Notes under the pieces: model-generated
Told to the model about the DNA's origin: nothing
The model's input: only the letters and a program-made list of their open reading frames with translations
Database searches by the model: none
Shown: positions 12,872 to 19,614 of the stretch, piece after piece
Layout: every line of letters starts with the position of its first letter
How positions within the stretch are numbered: position 1 is the stretch's first letter
Program-made: the position numbers and the translations under genes
IMG/VR virus record: IMGVR_UViG_3300027861_000142
Location: 1-30,247 of that record
Strand: one strand, 5' to 3'
Length of the DNA stretch: 30,247 nt
Source: a virus

Positions 12872-13291
12872 TTACGATTCGTATATGTTTCCGATCACTT
12901 CAACTTCAAAAACAGCACACATATTATTTTCATCAAAACAACAAAGATAGCAGTCATTATTGCAACCCGTCGTTACCTCAAACATATAATCATTGAACTC
13001 AACAACACCATCAAACTCCTTTTCTCTTGATTCTGAAATCTCTAGAACATGAACTTTATCGCCCTCAAAAATAAGAGTACCGTCTTTATCCTTTAATCCA
13101 GTGCATTGACCTACAGTCTTTGGCTCAACTGAATAAGCCGTTAACACATTCTCTCTGTAGTTATTTTCGAGTTCTGTTAGCTTAGATTCAAACACATTTA
13201 TAAAAGAATCGTCTTCATGCCAATTATAGAATCCAGTGCGCCATTCACCAGTTTCTATGTCTCGACCTCTGAATGTCAGTCTATCTTTCAT
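12872..13291 (-). CDS. YopX-family protein (139 aa)
   Basis: Starts MKDRLTFRGRDIETGEWRTG. The YopX signature is clear: F-R-G/A-x-D/N-x-x-x-x-x-W near the N-terminus, then VGQCTGLKDKDGTLIFEGDK (about 80-99) and the C-terminal FEVEVIGNIYE. YopX proteins are common in phage early regions with no established activity. A second copy is at 26387-26692. It lies downstream of a 200-nt leader with several hairpins; the ribosome site (ATGAGAAAAT) is weak and next to a GTCCG/CGGAC hairpin, so translation may be controlled. Confidence 0.85.
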   Translation of the reverse strand: MKDRLTFRGRDIETGEWRTGFYNWHEDDSFINVFESKLTELENNYRENVLTAYSVEPKTVGQCTGLKDKDGTLIFEGDKVHVLEISESREKEFDGVVEFNDYMFEVTTGCNNDCYLCCFDENNMCAVFEVEVIGNIYES

Positions 13292-13491
13292 ATTTTCTCA
13301 TTGTCCGAAATACGGACGTAATTAATTAAAAACAAATTCCACCGCGCCAGTGCTCATCTCAATGTGTTAGATTATCGCGATTTCCTTTGAGTTTTCGCTT
13401 CCCTGCGTGAATTAACAAATCAATAGGGGTTTGATTATGCCAGTAGTAGAAATACTGGCAACTATGCAGGGTTACAAAAGTTTATGTTAGT
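13292..13491 (-). other. Structured 200-nt leader upstream of yopX-like gene
   Basis: No convincing protein gene. Minus-strand pairings: CCCTGC...GCAGGG encloses GCCAGTA[TTTCTAC]TACTGGC and AATCAA[ACCCCTA]TTGATT, a possible three-way junction. Then come GCGA...TCGC and GTCCG[TATTT]CGGAC just before the ribosome site. A second ACTGGC (in GCACTGGCGC) could compete for the GCCAGT arm. I do not recognise a known riboswitch. Confidence 0.45.
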
Positions 13492-13797
13492 TTAAAATAT
13501 AGAAAGCACGATATTGTGATCTTCTGGGACTTCTGACTTAGCAACTCCGTAAAAATCCAAAACAGAATCACGTAGTTTTTCGTTTCTCTCTCCAGAATAA
13601 ATTATTATTCTCTCTAGGTCACCATCATAATCACACTCTTCTGTTATATACCCGTCATATACTTCTATATCTATTTCTTCTCCAATTTTACACAAGTCAC
13701 TTTTGACACCATAGAATGCGCGATTACTACATCCAAATTCAATTTTAAAATATGGAGCTGGGTTAACTATTTTGGCTTTTTTAGGTTCTATATTCAT
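13492..13797 (-). CDS. Hypothetical protein, 101 aa
   Basis: Starts MNIEPKKAKIVNPAPYFKIE with AAAGGTAACCTAA upstream. Two Cys (FGCSNR, DLCKIG) and an acidic middle (EECDYDGDLERIIIY). No family recognised. It follows the HNH gene by 5 nt. Confidence 0.65.
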   Translation of the reverse strand: MNIEPKKAKIVNPAPYFKIEFGCSNRAFYGVKSDLCKIGEEIDIEVYDGYITEECDYDGDLERIIIYSGERNEKLRDSVLDFYGVAKSEVPEDHNIVLSIF

Positions 13798-13802
13798 TTA
13801 GG

Positions 13803-14297
13803 TTACCTTTGATTTTGTTTATTAATTATTTTTTCAACTCTATTAGCGTGAATATCTCCGTGACACTCAATGCAACACCAAACTACATCCAATGGCTTGT
13901 TGTAGTCATGGTGATGTCCTTCTATATTTTTTTTATCACACCCACATATAGAGCAAACAACAGGTCTTATTATTGTGTTTTTATTTAATTCTTTTGATAG
14001 CTTACCTTGCGCTCTTCTCTTGTGTTTGTTCCTTTTCGCCCAACTTCTTTTTGACTCTCTTGATCTTTCTGTCTTTCTGTATTCTTCTTGATAATTTTTG
14101 TTTTTATATCTAGCCCCACTTTTCTCGTATCTCTTCTTTTCATAGTCTTTATAGTGTTCTACATTGTCAATCCTGTTTTTCTTAACTTCTTTTTTACTAC
14201 ACTCTTTACATTTGTTTAAGCGACCATCTTTCGTTTGTGGGTGTTTGTAAAACTCACTTAATTCTTTTTCTTCACCACACTTAAAACACTTTTTCAT
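13803..14297 (-). CDS. HNH endonuclease with N-terminal zinc ribbon (164 aa)
   Basis: The N-terminus MKKCFKCGEEKELSEFYKHP supplies C4 and C7, with C30/C33 (NKCKECSKK) completing a zinc ribbon. Residues 40-108 are a very basic linker. The C-terminus has CSICGC (115-120), EGHHHDYNKPLDVVWCCIEC (127-146, seen in pieces) and HGDIH, a recombination-endonuclease-VII/HNH type core with structural Cys pairs and catalytic His. AGGAGGATGA lies directly before ATG 14297. It sits between ssb and an unrelated gene, with a repeat at its upstream junction suggesting insertion. Likely a homing endonuclease. Confidence 0.85.
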   Translation of the reverse strand: MKKCFKCGEEKELSEFYKHPQTKDGRLNKCKECSKKEVKKNRIDNVEHYKDYEKKRYEKSGARYKNKNYQEEYRKTERSRESKRSWAKRNKHKRRAQGKLSKELNKNTIIRPVVCSICGCDKKNIEGHHHDYNKPLDVVWCCIECHGDIHANRVEKIINKQNQR

Positions 14298-14313
14298 TCA
14301 TCCTCCTTTTATT

Positions 14314-14371
14314 AAAACGGTATAACTCACAGTAATACCGTTTTAATAAATATCAATGCTTAAAACGGTAT
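14314..14371 (-). repeat. Sense/antisense/sense 10-mer at the ssb-HNH junction
   Basis: On the minus strand ATACCGTTTT occurs at 14371-14362 (the last codons and stop of ssb) and again at 14323-14314 just before the HNH ribosome site. Its complement AAAACGGTAT lies between them (14344-14335). The middle copy can pair with either flank, giving two mutually exclusive 10-bp hairpins. Confidence 0.7.
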
Positions 14372-14923
14372 AGAATCTTCCACTTCAATATTTCCAGCTA
14401 AATTTTGCACTGGTTGCTGTGGAGGAGCCATGTTCGCTGGCTGTTGTTGATATGGTGCTTGCGGAACCTGTGGCGCATATTGTGGTTGCGCGACTGGTTG
14501 CGGTGTAGCGTATTGCTGAACTTGAGGTTGCGCTACGGGTTGTTGCGGTGCTACTGCGTTAACTGGTTGTTGAACCTGTGGCTGTGCAATCTGAGCTTGT
14601 GCTTGTTCTTGCGTTCCAAATGCAGGTGCAGGAGCTGGCTGTTGCGGTTGCTCGCCTGCGTTCTCAATAAACGAACCTGCCAAGCTTGTAAAGTAACGCC
14701 CTTCCCATTCGCGGCAATTGATAAACCCAGACACCTTAACCATTTGCCCGACTTGGTGACTCTCTGGGCGAGCAATCTTCTCACCGCTCCACTCAATACA
14801 AACTGGATTTACATATTCACCGTTTTGCTCTGATAAAATTAAATTACGCTTTTGGAATCCTTTCTGTCCAAATTCTTCAATCGCTCCGATATCTGTTATT
14901 ACTGCTGTTATCTCAAATTTCAT
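14360..14923 (-). CDS. ssb: Single-stranded DNA-binding protein (DUF3127-like OB fold)
   Basis: 187 aa. Residues 1-90 form an OB-type domain: MKFEITAVITDIGAIEEFGQ, then KGFQKRNLILSEQNGEYVNP, GQMVKVSGFINCREWEGRYF (each seen as a segment). Residues 92-175 are an unstructured Gln/Pro-rich linker with many QPQ/VQQ/APQ units. The tip EVEDSIPF is the acidic hydrophobic tail by which SSB proteins recruit partners. It coats replicating DNA. ATG 14923 has ACGAGGAGAGTAGAAAA before it. The last codons take part in the hairpin described at 14314-14371. Confidence 0.85.
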   Translation of the reverse strand: MKFEITAVITDIGAIEEFGQKGFQKRNLILSEQNGEYVNPVCIEWSGEKIARPESHQVGQMVKVSGFINCREWEGRYFTSLAGSFIENAGEQPQQPAPAPAFGTQEQAQAQIAQPQVQQPVNAVAPQQPVAQPQVQQYATPQPVAQPQYAPQVPQAPYQQQPANMAPPQQPVQNLAGNIEVEDSIPF

Positions 14924-14927
14924 TTTT

Positions 14928-15212
14928 CTACTCTCCTCGTAATTGTTTAATTATTTTATTCAAAATTACCATATCACCAAATGCAGTTGCACTATGTAAG
15001 CATTTACTCAACTCATCCGCAATAACCATATCCCTTTCATCTCGATCAGAATCACACAAATTGCTGTGCATCTGATTTTCTTCCTGATTCTGTAACTCCT
15101 CCGCCTGCTCTCTAATCTTCAACCGCTGAACATCTCGACCTCGTTTAAGTATTCCATTTTCTCGAAGCAATAACTGGCATTGCTTGCACGCTATTTCTTC
15201 AAACTTTTCCAT
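14928..15212 (-). CDS. Hypothetical coiled-coil protein, 94 aa
   Basis: The start MEKFEEIACKQCQLLLRENG is chosen for AAAGGAGGTGAAA before ATG 15212. C9 and C12 form a CxxC; the rest is helical and charged. It overlaps the mini-HTH gene by 14 nt and ends 4 nt before ssb, so it is expressed with it. No family recognised. Confidence 0.65.
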   Translation of the reverse strand: MEKFEEIACKQCQLLLRENGILKRGRDVQRLKIREQAEELQNQEENQMHSNLCDSDRDERDMVIADELSKCLHSATAFGDMVILNKIIKQLRGE

Positions 15213-15378
15213 TTTCACCTCCTTTATTGTCGTCAACTATCACAATTCGCCTACCTGTAGCCTTTAAAACAAGGCTAACACGCTTCGGCACAAATGACAA
15301 GGTTCTAATCGCCTTTAGAATTTCGCTGACGTGGCTTTGCGCTATTCCTGTTTTCTCTGTTATTTGTTTTTGGGTCAT
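15199..15378 (-). CDS. Miniature helix-turn-helix protein, second copy (59 aa)
   Basis: Starts MTQKQITEKTGIAQSHVSEI, an HTH with turn glycine at 11 and recognition helix QSHVSEIL. The second half (FVPKRVSLVLKATGRRIVIV) is basic. It resembles the protein at 1493-1660 in the first 25 residues (MTQ--x-TG-AQ--VS--LK-I). GGGAGCTAAACT precedes the ATG. Possibly a short regulator or a DNA-recognition module; target unknown. Confidence 0.7.
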   Translation of the reverse strand: MTQKQITEKTGIAQSHVSEILKAIRTLSFVPKRVSLVLKATGRRIVIVDDNKGGENGKV

Positions 15379-15381
15379 AGT

Positions 15382-15594
15382 TTAGCTCCCGTTATATTTT
15401 GTTGCTTCTTTTAAGAGTTCGATAACTTCTAGTGCTTCGCTGAATGTCATAACAACCCTCGAACACGATTCGTCATCTTCAAAATCTGAACCCTGCTCGA
15501 TGTAATAAAACATCTGCTTTGTTCTTCTGCCTAGATTGCTCTCTTCTTTTACAACTCTCGTTAATCCAAGTTTTTCACTTTCAAAAGTTTTCAT
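15382..15594 (-). CDS. Hypothetical protein, 70 aa
   Basis: Starts MKTFESEKLGLTRVVKEESN; ATGA overlap with the preceding gene means coupled translation. Acidic centre (GSDFEDDESCSR) and a helical end (SEALEVIELLKEATKY). No family recognised. Confidence 0.6.
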   Translation of the reverse strand: MKTFESEKLGLTRVVKEESNLGRRTKQMFYYIEQGSDFEDDESCSRVVMTFSEALEVIELLKEATKYNGS

Positions 15595-15935
15595 ATATCT
15601 TTTATGCTCGCTTTAAATGGGTTATCAACATCTCTAGTTATGCAGAATGAAATTTCATATTCATTGTTTTTGACTGGCTTAAAGTAAACAAAATTTCCTT
15701 TATGAACTCGACAAGATGAATCTGTTATTTCAATAGTTCTATTTTCTACGAATTTGATCAATTCTTCTTTTGTTGATTCTGTTTCACCAATAAAGATGGA
15801 GTGAGTTGTTTCAACTTGCCTTCTCGATGCGCAGTTCGCATCAATTAATGTTTCAGTTTTGACAATTTTAATCACATTGAACCTAATATCTTTCAGCGTG
15901 TGGTCTTTTGATTTGAATTTAATTTTAGTTAACAT
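15591..15935 (-). CDS. Hypothetical protein, 114 aa
   Basis: Starts MLTKIKFKSKDHTLKDIRFN after CTAGAGGGTTAAAA. Alternating beta-type segments throughout (THSIFIGETES, GNFVYFKPVKNNEYEISFCI). No family recognised; followed by a coupled 70-aa gene. Confidence 0.65.
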   Translation of the reverse strand: MLTKIKFKSKDHTLKDIRFNVIKIVKTETLIDANCASRRQVETTHSIFIGETESTKEELIKFVENRTIEITDSSCRVHKGNFVYFKPVKNNEYEISFCITRDVDNPFKASIKDI

Positions 15936-15953
15936 TTTTAACCCTCTAGTTTT

Positions 15954-16046
15954 TTAATTTAATTTCAATAGAACAACCGCAATCTCATTTTCTTTCTTTT
16001 CGTTGATTACCACGGCTTTGTTTTTTAATGAGCATTCAATAAGCAT
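15954..16046 (-). CDS. Possible 30-aa protein with hairpin-buried start
   Basis: Reads MLIECSLKNKAVVINEKK then ENEIAVVLLKLN. The ATG lies at the apex of a perfect 10-bp hairpin (16030-16055, GAGCATTCAA/TTGAATGCTC), so initiation would need the hairpin to open. The ribosome site is poor (CTAGAGCATTCA). The composition looks coding, and the ORF fills the gap before the 114-aa gene. Uncertain. Confidence 0.35.
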   Translation of the reverse strand: MLIECSLKNKAVVINEKKENEIAVVLLKLN

Positions 16047-16055
16047 TGAATGCTC
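16030..16055. other. Perfect 10-bp hairpin without U-run
   Basis: GAGCATTCAA-TGCTTA-TTGAATGCTC on the minus strand, followed there by ATTAAAAAAC, not T residues. On the plus strand the T-run precedes the stem. So it is not a terminator in either direction; it could protect the message or control the 30-aa ORF. Confidence 0.55.
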
Positions 16056-16067
16056 TAGGTTAACTCT

Positions 16068-16262
16068 TTAAGCAGAAAGTGACTTTTTAAGACGCTCGAA
16101 GCGCATTGGAGATAACTTTAATTCGGAAACACTTAAAGCAATATTGAAAGATTCAATAGCGTGTGATGTTGTTTGTGTTGACAACTTTTTTAAAACGTCA
16201 ACAAGTATAGCTATTGATGATTTGTTTAGTTTTTCTTTTAGTGCTGTTAGTTCGTTGGTCAT
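16068..16262 (-). CDS. Hypothetical helical protein, 64 aa
   Basis: The start MTNELTALKEKLNKSSIAIL is chosen because GGAGAATTGAAA precedes ATG 16262; the frame extends two codons further only with TTG. All-helical pattern, ending SPMRFERLKKSLSA. First gene after a weak candidate promoter at 16310-16336. No family recognised. Confidence 0.6.
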   Translation of the reverse strand: MTNELTALKEKLNKSSIAILVDVLKKLSTQTTSHAIESFNIALSVSELKLSPMRFERLKKSLSA

Positions 16263-16309
16263 TTTCAATTCTCCGTTTAGTTTGTATTAACATCTTGTTT
16301 ATACCTCTA

Positions 16310-16336
16310 ATATTATCCCGTTATTCGGTATATCAA
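16310..16336 (-). promoter_or_regulatory. Weak candidate promoter
   Basis: TTGATA (16336-16331), 15-nt spacer, TAATAT (16315-16310). The spacer is short, so only tentative; it lies in the 110-nt gap between the gene ending at 16373 and the start at 16262. Confidence 0.3.
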
Positions 16337-16372
16337 CACATCAAACTAAAAAAGATTGAAGAAAGTTTGAGC

Positions 16373-16549
16373 CTATATCCCAAGATGCTTATTCTTGTCC
16401 AAGATCGCCGCGTCAAGCTCATCAATCCGCGCTAAGTCACTGTCGCGGGGCACATAAACAATTCCATGCTTTCTGAGTTTGTCGTGTTTTTCTCTCATAT
16501 CACTGAGCTTTTCATGTCTCTCGATTTCAAGCCTATACAGTGTTTTCAT
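16373..16549 (-). CDS. Hypothetical charged protein, 58 aa
   Basis: Starts MKTLYRLEIERHEKLSDMRE and continues as a charged helix to DAAILDKNKHLGI. The ATG lies inside the end of the zinc-ribbon gene (17-nt overlap); a TTG further up is the only other start. Translation is probably coupled. No family recognised. Confidence 0.55.
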   Translation of the reverse strand: MKTLYRLEIERHEKLSDMREKHDKLRKHGIVYVPRDSDLARIDELDAAILDKNKHLGI

Positions 16550-16682
16550 TCTCAATATCTGCTTTCTTGTCGCACTTTTCACAGTAATCAAAACCGCGCT
16601 TGATTATGATTTTGGTTGTCTGATTTTCGTGACCACACTCACATATCCACCATCTTGTGATTCTTTCGTATGTTTTAGTCAT
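16533..16682 (-). CDS. Small zinc-ribbon protein, 49 aa
   Basis: Starts MTKTYERITRWWICECGHEN and ends ADIENENTV. CEC (14-16) and CEKC (34-37, from DYCEKCDKK) are a rubredoxin-like zinc ribbon. AAAAGGATATGTGA precedes ATG 16682. It lies between the helicase gene and the 58-aa gene. Confidence 0.65.
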   Translation of the reverse strand: MTKTYERITRWWICECGHENQTTKIIIKRGFDYCEKCDKKADIENENTV

Positions 16683-16721
16683 TCACATATCCTTTTAAAT
16701 TTCTGTTTATAGTTTTGCTGG

Positions 16722-18056
16722 TTAAATTTTCGGTTGTTCTCTTTTTATTGGATCATCTGATTCTCTATATCCTTTCATCTCTACAAAATCAACAGCCGGA
16801 ACCTTCAAGCCAAGATTAACACCGCTAAACTGTGAACCTAGTCTTTGCTTCTCATTGTAAAATTCAGTGTGAACCATTCCGTTTTCAGCTTCTACACCAT
16901 CTTTTTTATACAGGAACGATATTATATGCCCTTCTTGCTCAAGTGCAGACGCTCCTTTCAGATTGTTTAAATGAGGTTTCCCGTTTATGTCACGATTAAG
17001 CTGTGCGAGTAGAACACCTGCAACCTTGTGTCGTTTATACATGGCGTTTAAACCTTCTGTATTGTGCTCAATGATTTCATGCTTTGGCGCGTTCTTCATC
17101 CACCTTGGAGCTTTCATGTTCTGAATATAATCAGTTACGTGAAAATCAATTTGCCCATATCTGTCAATTATATCAGCCGTGATTTCGTCAATCTGTGAAA
17201 GATCATGGATATAATCATCACACCCAAAGAAGTGTATGTTTTCCCACACCTTAGCAAACATTTCATACGCTCGAATAACGCGCATTTGAAGATTACTATT
17301 AAGTTCATCCCAGTTAAACTTGAACTCGTTATACGCAACACCAGTCTCCTGAGCAATCATTCTCTCAAATAGTTCCTCCTTGCTTGATTCCTTAACAAAA
17401 AAGATACACCGTTTTCCTGCAAGTATCGCATTTCTAACAACTGTTAATCCCATTGCTGTTTTACCGTGACCAGGCTTTGCACCTATAATGTGCATTTGAC
17501 CGCGCTCGTGTTGAATGCGTGAATCAATAAACTCGACACCGTACTCAACTAACTTATCTTTGTTCGTTCCTTCTCTTATCCCTGTTAAGCTGTTTTTCAT
17601 CATATCTTTTGATGTTTTGCGCTTTCTACGCTTTCCGTAGGTTAATGAATTTGTAGTCTCTAGTAGGAACTTTTCCGACTTGGTTACAACGTCATCACCT
17701 CGAGTCATATCATTAATAAACTCTTGAGCGTTATTAATCGCATCCCTACGATACGCCAATAATTTCAAATCATTAATCTTATAGCTCATCTTCTGGTTAG
17801 TCTCGAACTTATAAGTCAAAATGTCAGTCAGAGCGTCATCGCTCACCAAACTGCGGCTAACCAAGTGCATAGGGCTTGCAAGTGTGTTTTGCTCAACACA
17901 TGAATTAATTGCACTGAATACCGCTTTTGCGCAATCATCAAAGAAGAAAGATTCACTCATATCATCAATGAATTTTGCCTGTAATTCAAACTTCTCAATG
18001 TTTAGTAATTTTCCCAGTACTGTTTTCTCTAGCTCTATGTTGTGCGGTTGAATCAT
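16722..18056 (-). CDS. dnaB: DnaB-type replicative helicase
   Basis: 444 aa, the DnaB size. An N-terminal helical domain (starting IQPHNIELEKTVLGKLL) is followed by the RecA-type core with Walker A GAKPGHGKT (192-200), FVKESSKEELFERM, the strand HVTDYIQNMKAP in the Walker B position (usually VIDYLQ; here a TDY variant), LLAQLNRDINGKPHLNNLKG (motif H4-like) and a C-terminal region ending SDDPIKREQPKI. It unwinds the fork. ATGA overlap with the preceding 69-aa gene, which may be its loader or accessory factor; this last is inference. Confidence 0.9.
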   Translation of the reverse strand: MIQPHNIELEKTVLGKLLNIEKFELQAKFIDDMSESFFFDDCAKAVFSAINSCVEQNTLASPMHLVSRSLVSDDALTDILTYKFETNQKMSYKINDLKLLAYRRDAINNAQEFINDMTRGDDVVTKSEKFLLETTNSLTYGKRRKRKTSKDMMKNSLTGIREGTNKDKLVEYGVEFIDSRIQHERGQMHIIGAKPGHGKTAMGLTVVRNAILAGKRCIFFVKESSKEELFERMIAQETGVAYNEFKFNWDELNSNLQMRVIRAYEMFAKVWENIHFFGCDDYIHDLSQIDEITADIIDRYGQIDFHVTDYIQNMKAPRWMKNAPKHEIIEHNTEGLNAMYKRHKVAGVLLAQLNRDINGKPHLNNLKGASALEQEGHIISFLYKKDGVEAENGMVHTEFYNEKQRLGSQFSGVNLGLKVPAVDFVEMKGYRESDDPIKREQPKI

Positions 18057-18262
18057 ATGCTTACCTTTGTTGAATTTCCAATTCTGTCTATTTCGTCCAT
18101 CACATCGCGATAGTTACTAGCATCTATGTCGATATGTGAAAGCTCTTGTAATCGTTCACAAGTTAACCGCAATAGCTTCTGTGCTATCTTTCTACCGTTC
18201 TTCAAGTCGCGTTTATCAGCGTAGTGGTTCATTAATTCGATTAATTGTTTTTTATTCTGCAT
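18053..18262 (-). CDS. Small helical protein between replication genes, 69 aa
   Basis: The start MQNKKQLIELMNHYADKRDL is chosen for AAAGGTGGTAATCCTT before ATG 18262. Helical and basic. It overlaps the winged-helix gene by 11 nt and dnaB by 4 nt, so the three are made together. Position suggests a helicase-loading accessory factor; no motif shows it. Confidence 0.6.
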   Translation of the reverse strand: MQNKKQLIELMNHYADKRDLKNGRKIAQKLLRLTCERLQELSHIDIDASNYRDVMDEIDRIGNSTKVSI

Positions 18263-18983
18263 AAGGATTACCACCTTTGTAGTAACCTTGTTTAGCCCAA
18301 TTTGATAACAACCCGCCAACCGAGAACGAATCCCTCTCTTGGAATTTTAAGTTTCCTTTTTTTGTAGGTGCTGTCATGTCGTGAAAGAAGTATTCTAAAT
18401 ATTCTCTTGAATAACCTTTACCATGGCCTTTAGCTCTATTGTCATTTGATTTTATAATCTCATCCCACAGTCGATCTTTATCCCAGTTTGTATATATATC
18501 ATTTTTTGATTTTTTATCTACATTGGTAATTTCTTGAGGAAATAAATCATCTGTATTATTCTTTAATTCTAAGCTCTTTAATTCTTTAGTAGTCGTTAGA
18601 GGTTTGTTGTCAGTTTGTTGGACGTTTGTTATCGGTTTGTTAGCTGTTTGTTGCTGACTTTGGTAAGTATCATAGTTGCAAACAGTTATCTTTGTTGTAA
18701 TTCGCTTCACTTCTTCAACGATAATCATCCCATCATTGGTTAAATGTTTAAAAAATGTTCTTACTTTTTGGACGCTCCATCCTTTTCCAAACATCTTACA
18801 CCAGTTTTTTATCGAATATGCCGACTGGCCTCTATTACAAATTACTGGTGTTCCACTAAATACAAAACCCTTTTTCTCGTGATTAACTTCCATTAATATA
18901 ACCACCCAAGCCTTGAAGTATTGGTCATTATCAAAAACCCAATTCCGTTGTATTGAACGATGTAGTTTTATCCATCCCGACAT
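18252..18983 (-). CDS. Winged-helix replication initiator/replisome organiser-like protein
   Basis: 243 aa. The N-terminus MSGWIKLHRSIQRNWVFDND is the standard opening of phage replication proteins with an N-terminal winged helix (GWIKLHRSI-x-x-W). It continues with CNRGQSAYSIKNWCKMFGKG, KVRTFFKHLTNDGMIIVEEV (each a segment) as the DNA-binding part to about residue 125. A Gln/Asn/Thr-rich linker follows, then a C-terminal helical region with WDEIIKSN and SNWAKQGYYKGG, as in DnaD/DnaT-like proteins. It probably binds the origin and recruits DnaB, encoded two genes downstream. Confidence 0.75.
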   Translation of the reverse strand: MSGWIKLHRSIQRNWVFDNDQYFKAWVVILMEVNHEKKGFVFSGTPVICNRGQSAYSIKNWCKMFGKGWSVQKVRTFFKHLTNDGMIIVEEVKRITTKITVCNYDTYQSQQQTANKPITNVQQTDNKPLTTTKELKSLELKNNTDDLFPQEITNVDKKSKNDIYTNWDKDRLWDEIIKSNDNRAKGHGKGYSREYLEYFFHDMTAPTKKGNLKFQERDSFSVGGLLSNWAKQGYYKGGNPYAE

Positions 18984-18985
18984 AA

Positions 18986-19213
18986 TTACTCACCTATTTG
19001 TTTTTCTATCTCTTTTAAGAGAGATTGTGCCACACAATGAGGAACCACAATGCCTTTTATAAAACAGTTTGATTGCTTTATAAGATTACTATCATCTTCC
19101 CATTTGTCTATTGACACTTTCGTCTCAAAATCAACTTGAAGATTAAGTTCTATTATTAATTCTGAGAGAAACTCTGTGAATTCTTTGATTTGTTGCAAGT
19201 TTGGTTTTTCCAT
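18986..19213 (-). CDS. Hypothetical protein, 75 aa
   Basis: Starts MEKPNLQQIKEFTEFLSELI after ATAGGAGTAGTATACA. N- and C-terminal helices around a central beta part (SNCFIKGIVVPHCV). It stops 2 nt before the replication initiator gene. No family recognised. Confidence 0.65.
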   Translation of the reverse strand: MEKPNLQQIKEFTEFLSELIIELNLQVDFETKVSIDKWEDDSNLIKQSNCFIKGIVVPHCVAQSLLKEIEKQIGE

Positions 19214-19243
19214 TGTATACTACTCCTATAATTTGTTCATACG

Positions 19244-19259
19244 CCCTGTTAGCGCAGGG
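19244..19259. other. Intercistronic hairpin
   Basis: CCCTG/CAGGG with a six-base loop between the ribbon-helix-helix gene and the 75-aa gene. The T-rich tract (TTGTTTTTATTT) follows it on the plus strand only, against the direction of the genes here. Confidence 0.45.
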
Positions 19260-19265
19260 TTGTTT

Positions 19266-19406
19266 TTATTTATCTTTCTTTGTTGACTGCTCTAGACGCA
19301 TCACCATCTCTTGCGATAATGACCGATAATTTTTATCAGCTTCCTTTTGCATCTTTTCTTTAAACTCTTTTGAAACTCGAAACGCTACTGTAATTTCTTT
19401 AGTCAT
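19266..19406 (-). CDS. Ribbon-helix-helix (Arc-like) protein, 46 aa
   Basis: Starts MTKEITVAFRVSKEFKEKMQ; the short strand ITVAFRV and two helices (SKEFKEKMQKEADKN, SLSQEMVMRLEQS) are the Arc/CopG fold that binds DNA as a dimer through the strand. Preceded by CAAAGGAGGTCTATT. Its gene follows two terminators and a weak promoter, so it may be transcribed separately. Probably a repressor of early phage genes; target unknown. Confidence 0.8.
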   Translation of the reverse strand: MTKEITVAFRVSKEFKEKMQKEADKNYRSLSQEMVMRLEQSTKKDK

Positions 19407-19426
19407 AATAGACCTCCTTTGCATAT

Positions 19427-19454
19427 AAAATATATACTTTGTTTAATTTTGCAA
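19427..19454 (-). promoter_or_regulatory. Candidate promoter for ribbon-helix-helix gene
   Basis: TTGCAA (19454-19449), 16-nt spacer, TATTTT (19432-19427). It lies directly after a terminator (19465-19492), which argues for a promoter here, but the -10 match is weak. Confidence 0.35.
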
Positions 19455-19464
19455 ACACTACTTA

Positions 19465-19492
19465 CAAATAAAAATGCCACTTTTCTAATGGC
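19465..19492 (-). terminator. Intrinsic terminator, leftward
   Basis: GCCATT-AGAAA-AGTGGC (one G-U pair) followed by ATTTTTATTT on the minus strand. Second of two terminators in tandem after the methyltransferase operon. Confidence 0.65.
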
Positions 19493-19549
19493 CTTGCTTG
19501 GGTTGGGTTAATATAGCTTTTCAACTATTTAGCCATAAAAAATCTACAT

Positions 19550-19590
19550 AAAAAAACCCCAAGCGAGGCTGGCGGGCACTATCAAGGGGT
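19550..19590 (-). terminator. Intrinsic terminator, leftward
   Basis: ACCCC (19590-19586) with GGGGT (19560-19556) and a long internal loop, followed by a run of T on the minus strand (19556-19550). Placed just after the 68-aa zinc-ribbon gene. Confidence 0.65.
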
Positions 19591-19614
19591 ATCGAATTTA
19601 AAATTGTATGCAAT

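Noticed and set aside
14460-14640. Tandem repeats resembling CRISPR or minisatellite
   Set aside because: Imperfect CAACCT/GGTTGC units simply encode the Gln/Pro linker of SSB; no spacer pattern. No CRISPR array seen in the window.
14405-14833. 142-aa plus-strand ORF opposite ssb
   Set aside because: Leu/Arg/Trp-rich composition is what the reverse strand of a Gln/Pro-rich linker gives; no ribosome site.
16481-16712. Plus-strand ORF opposite zinc-ribbon gene
   Set aside because: Antisense to two overlapping small genes with good starts; no promoter or ribosome site.
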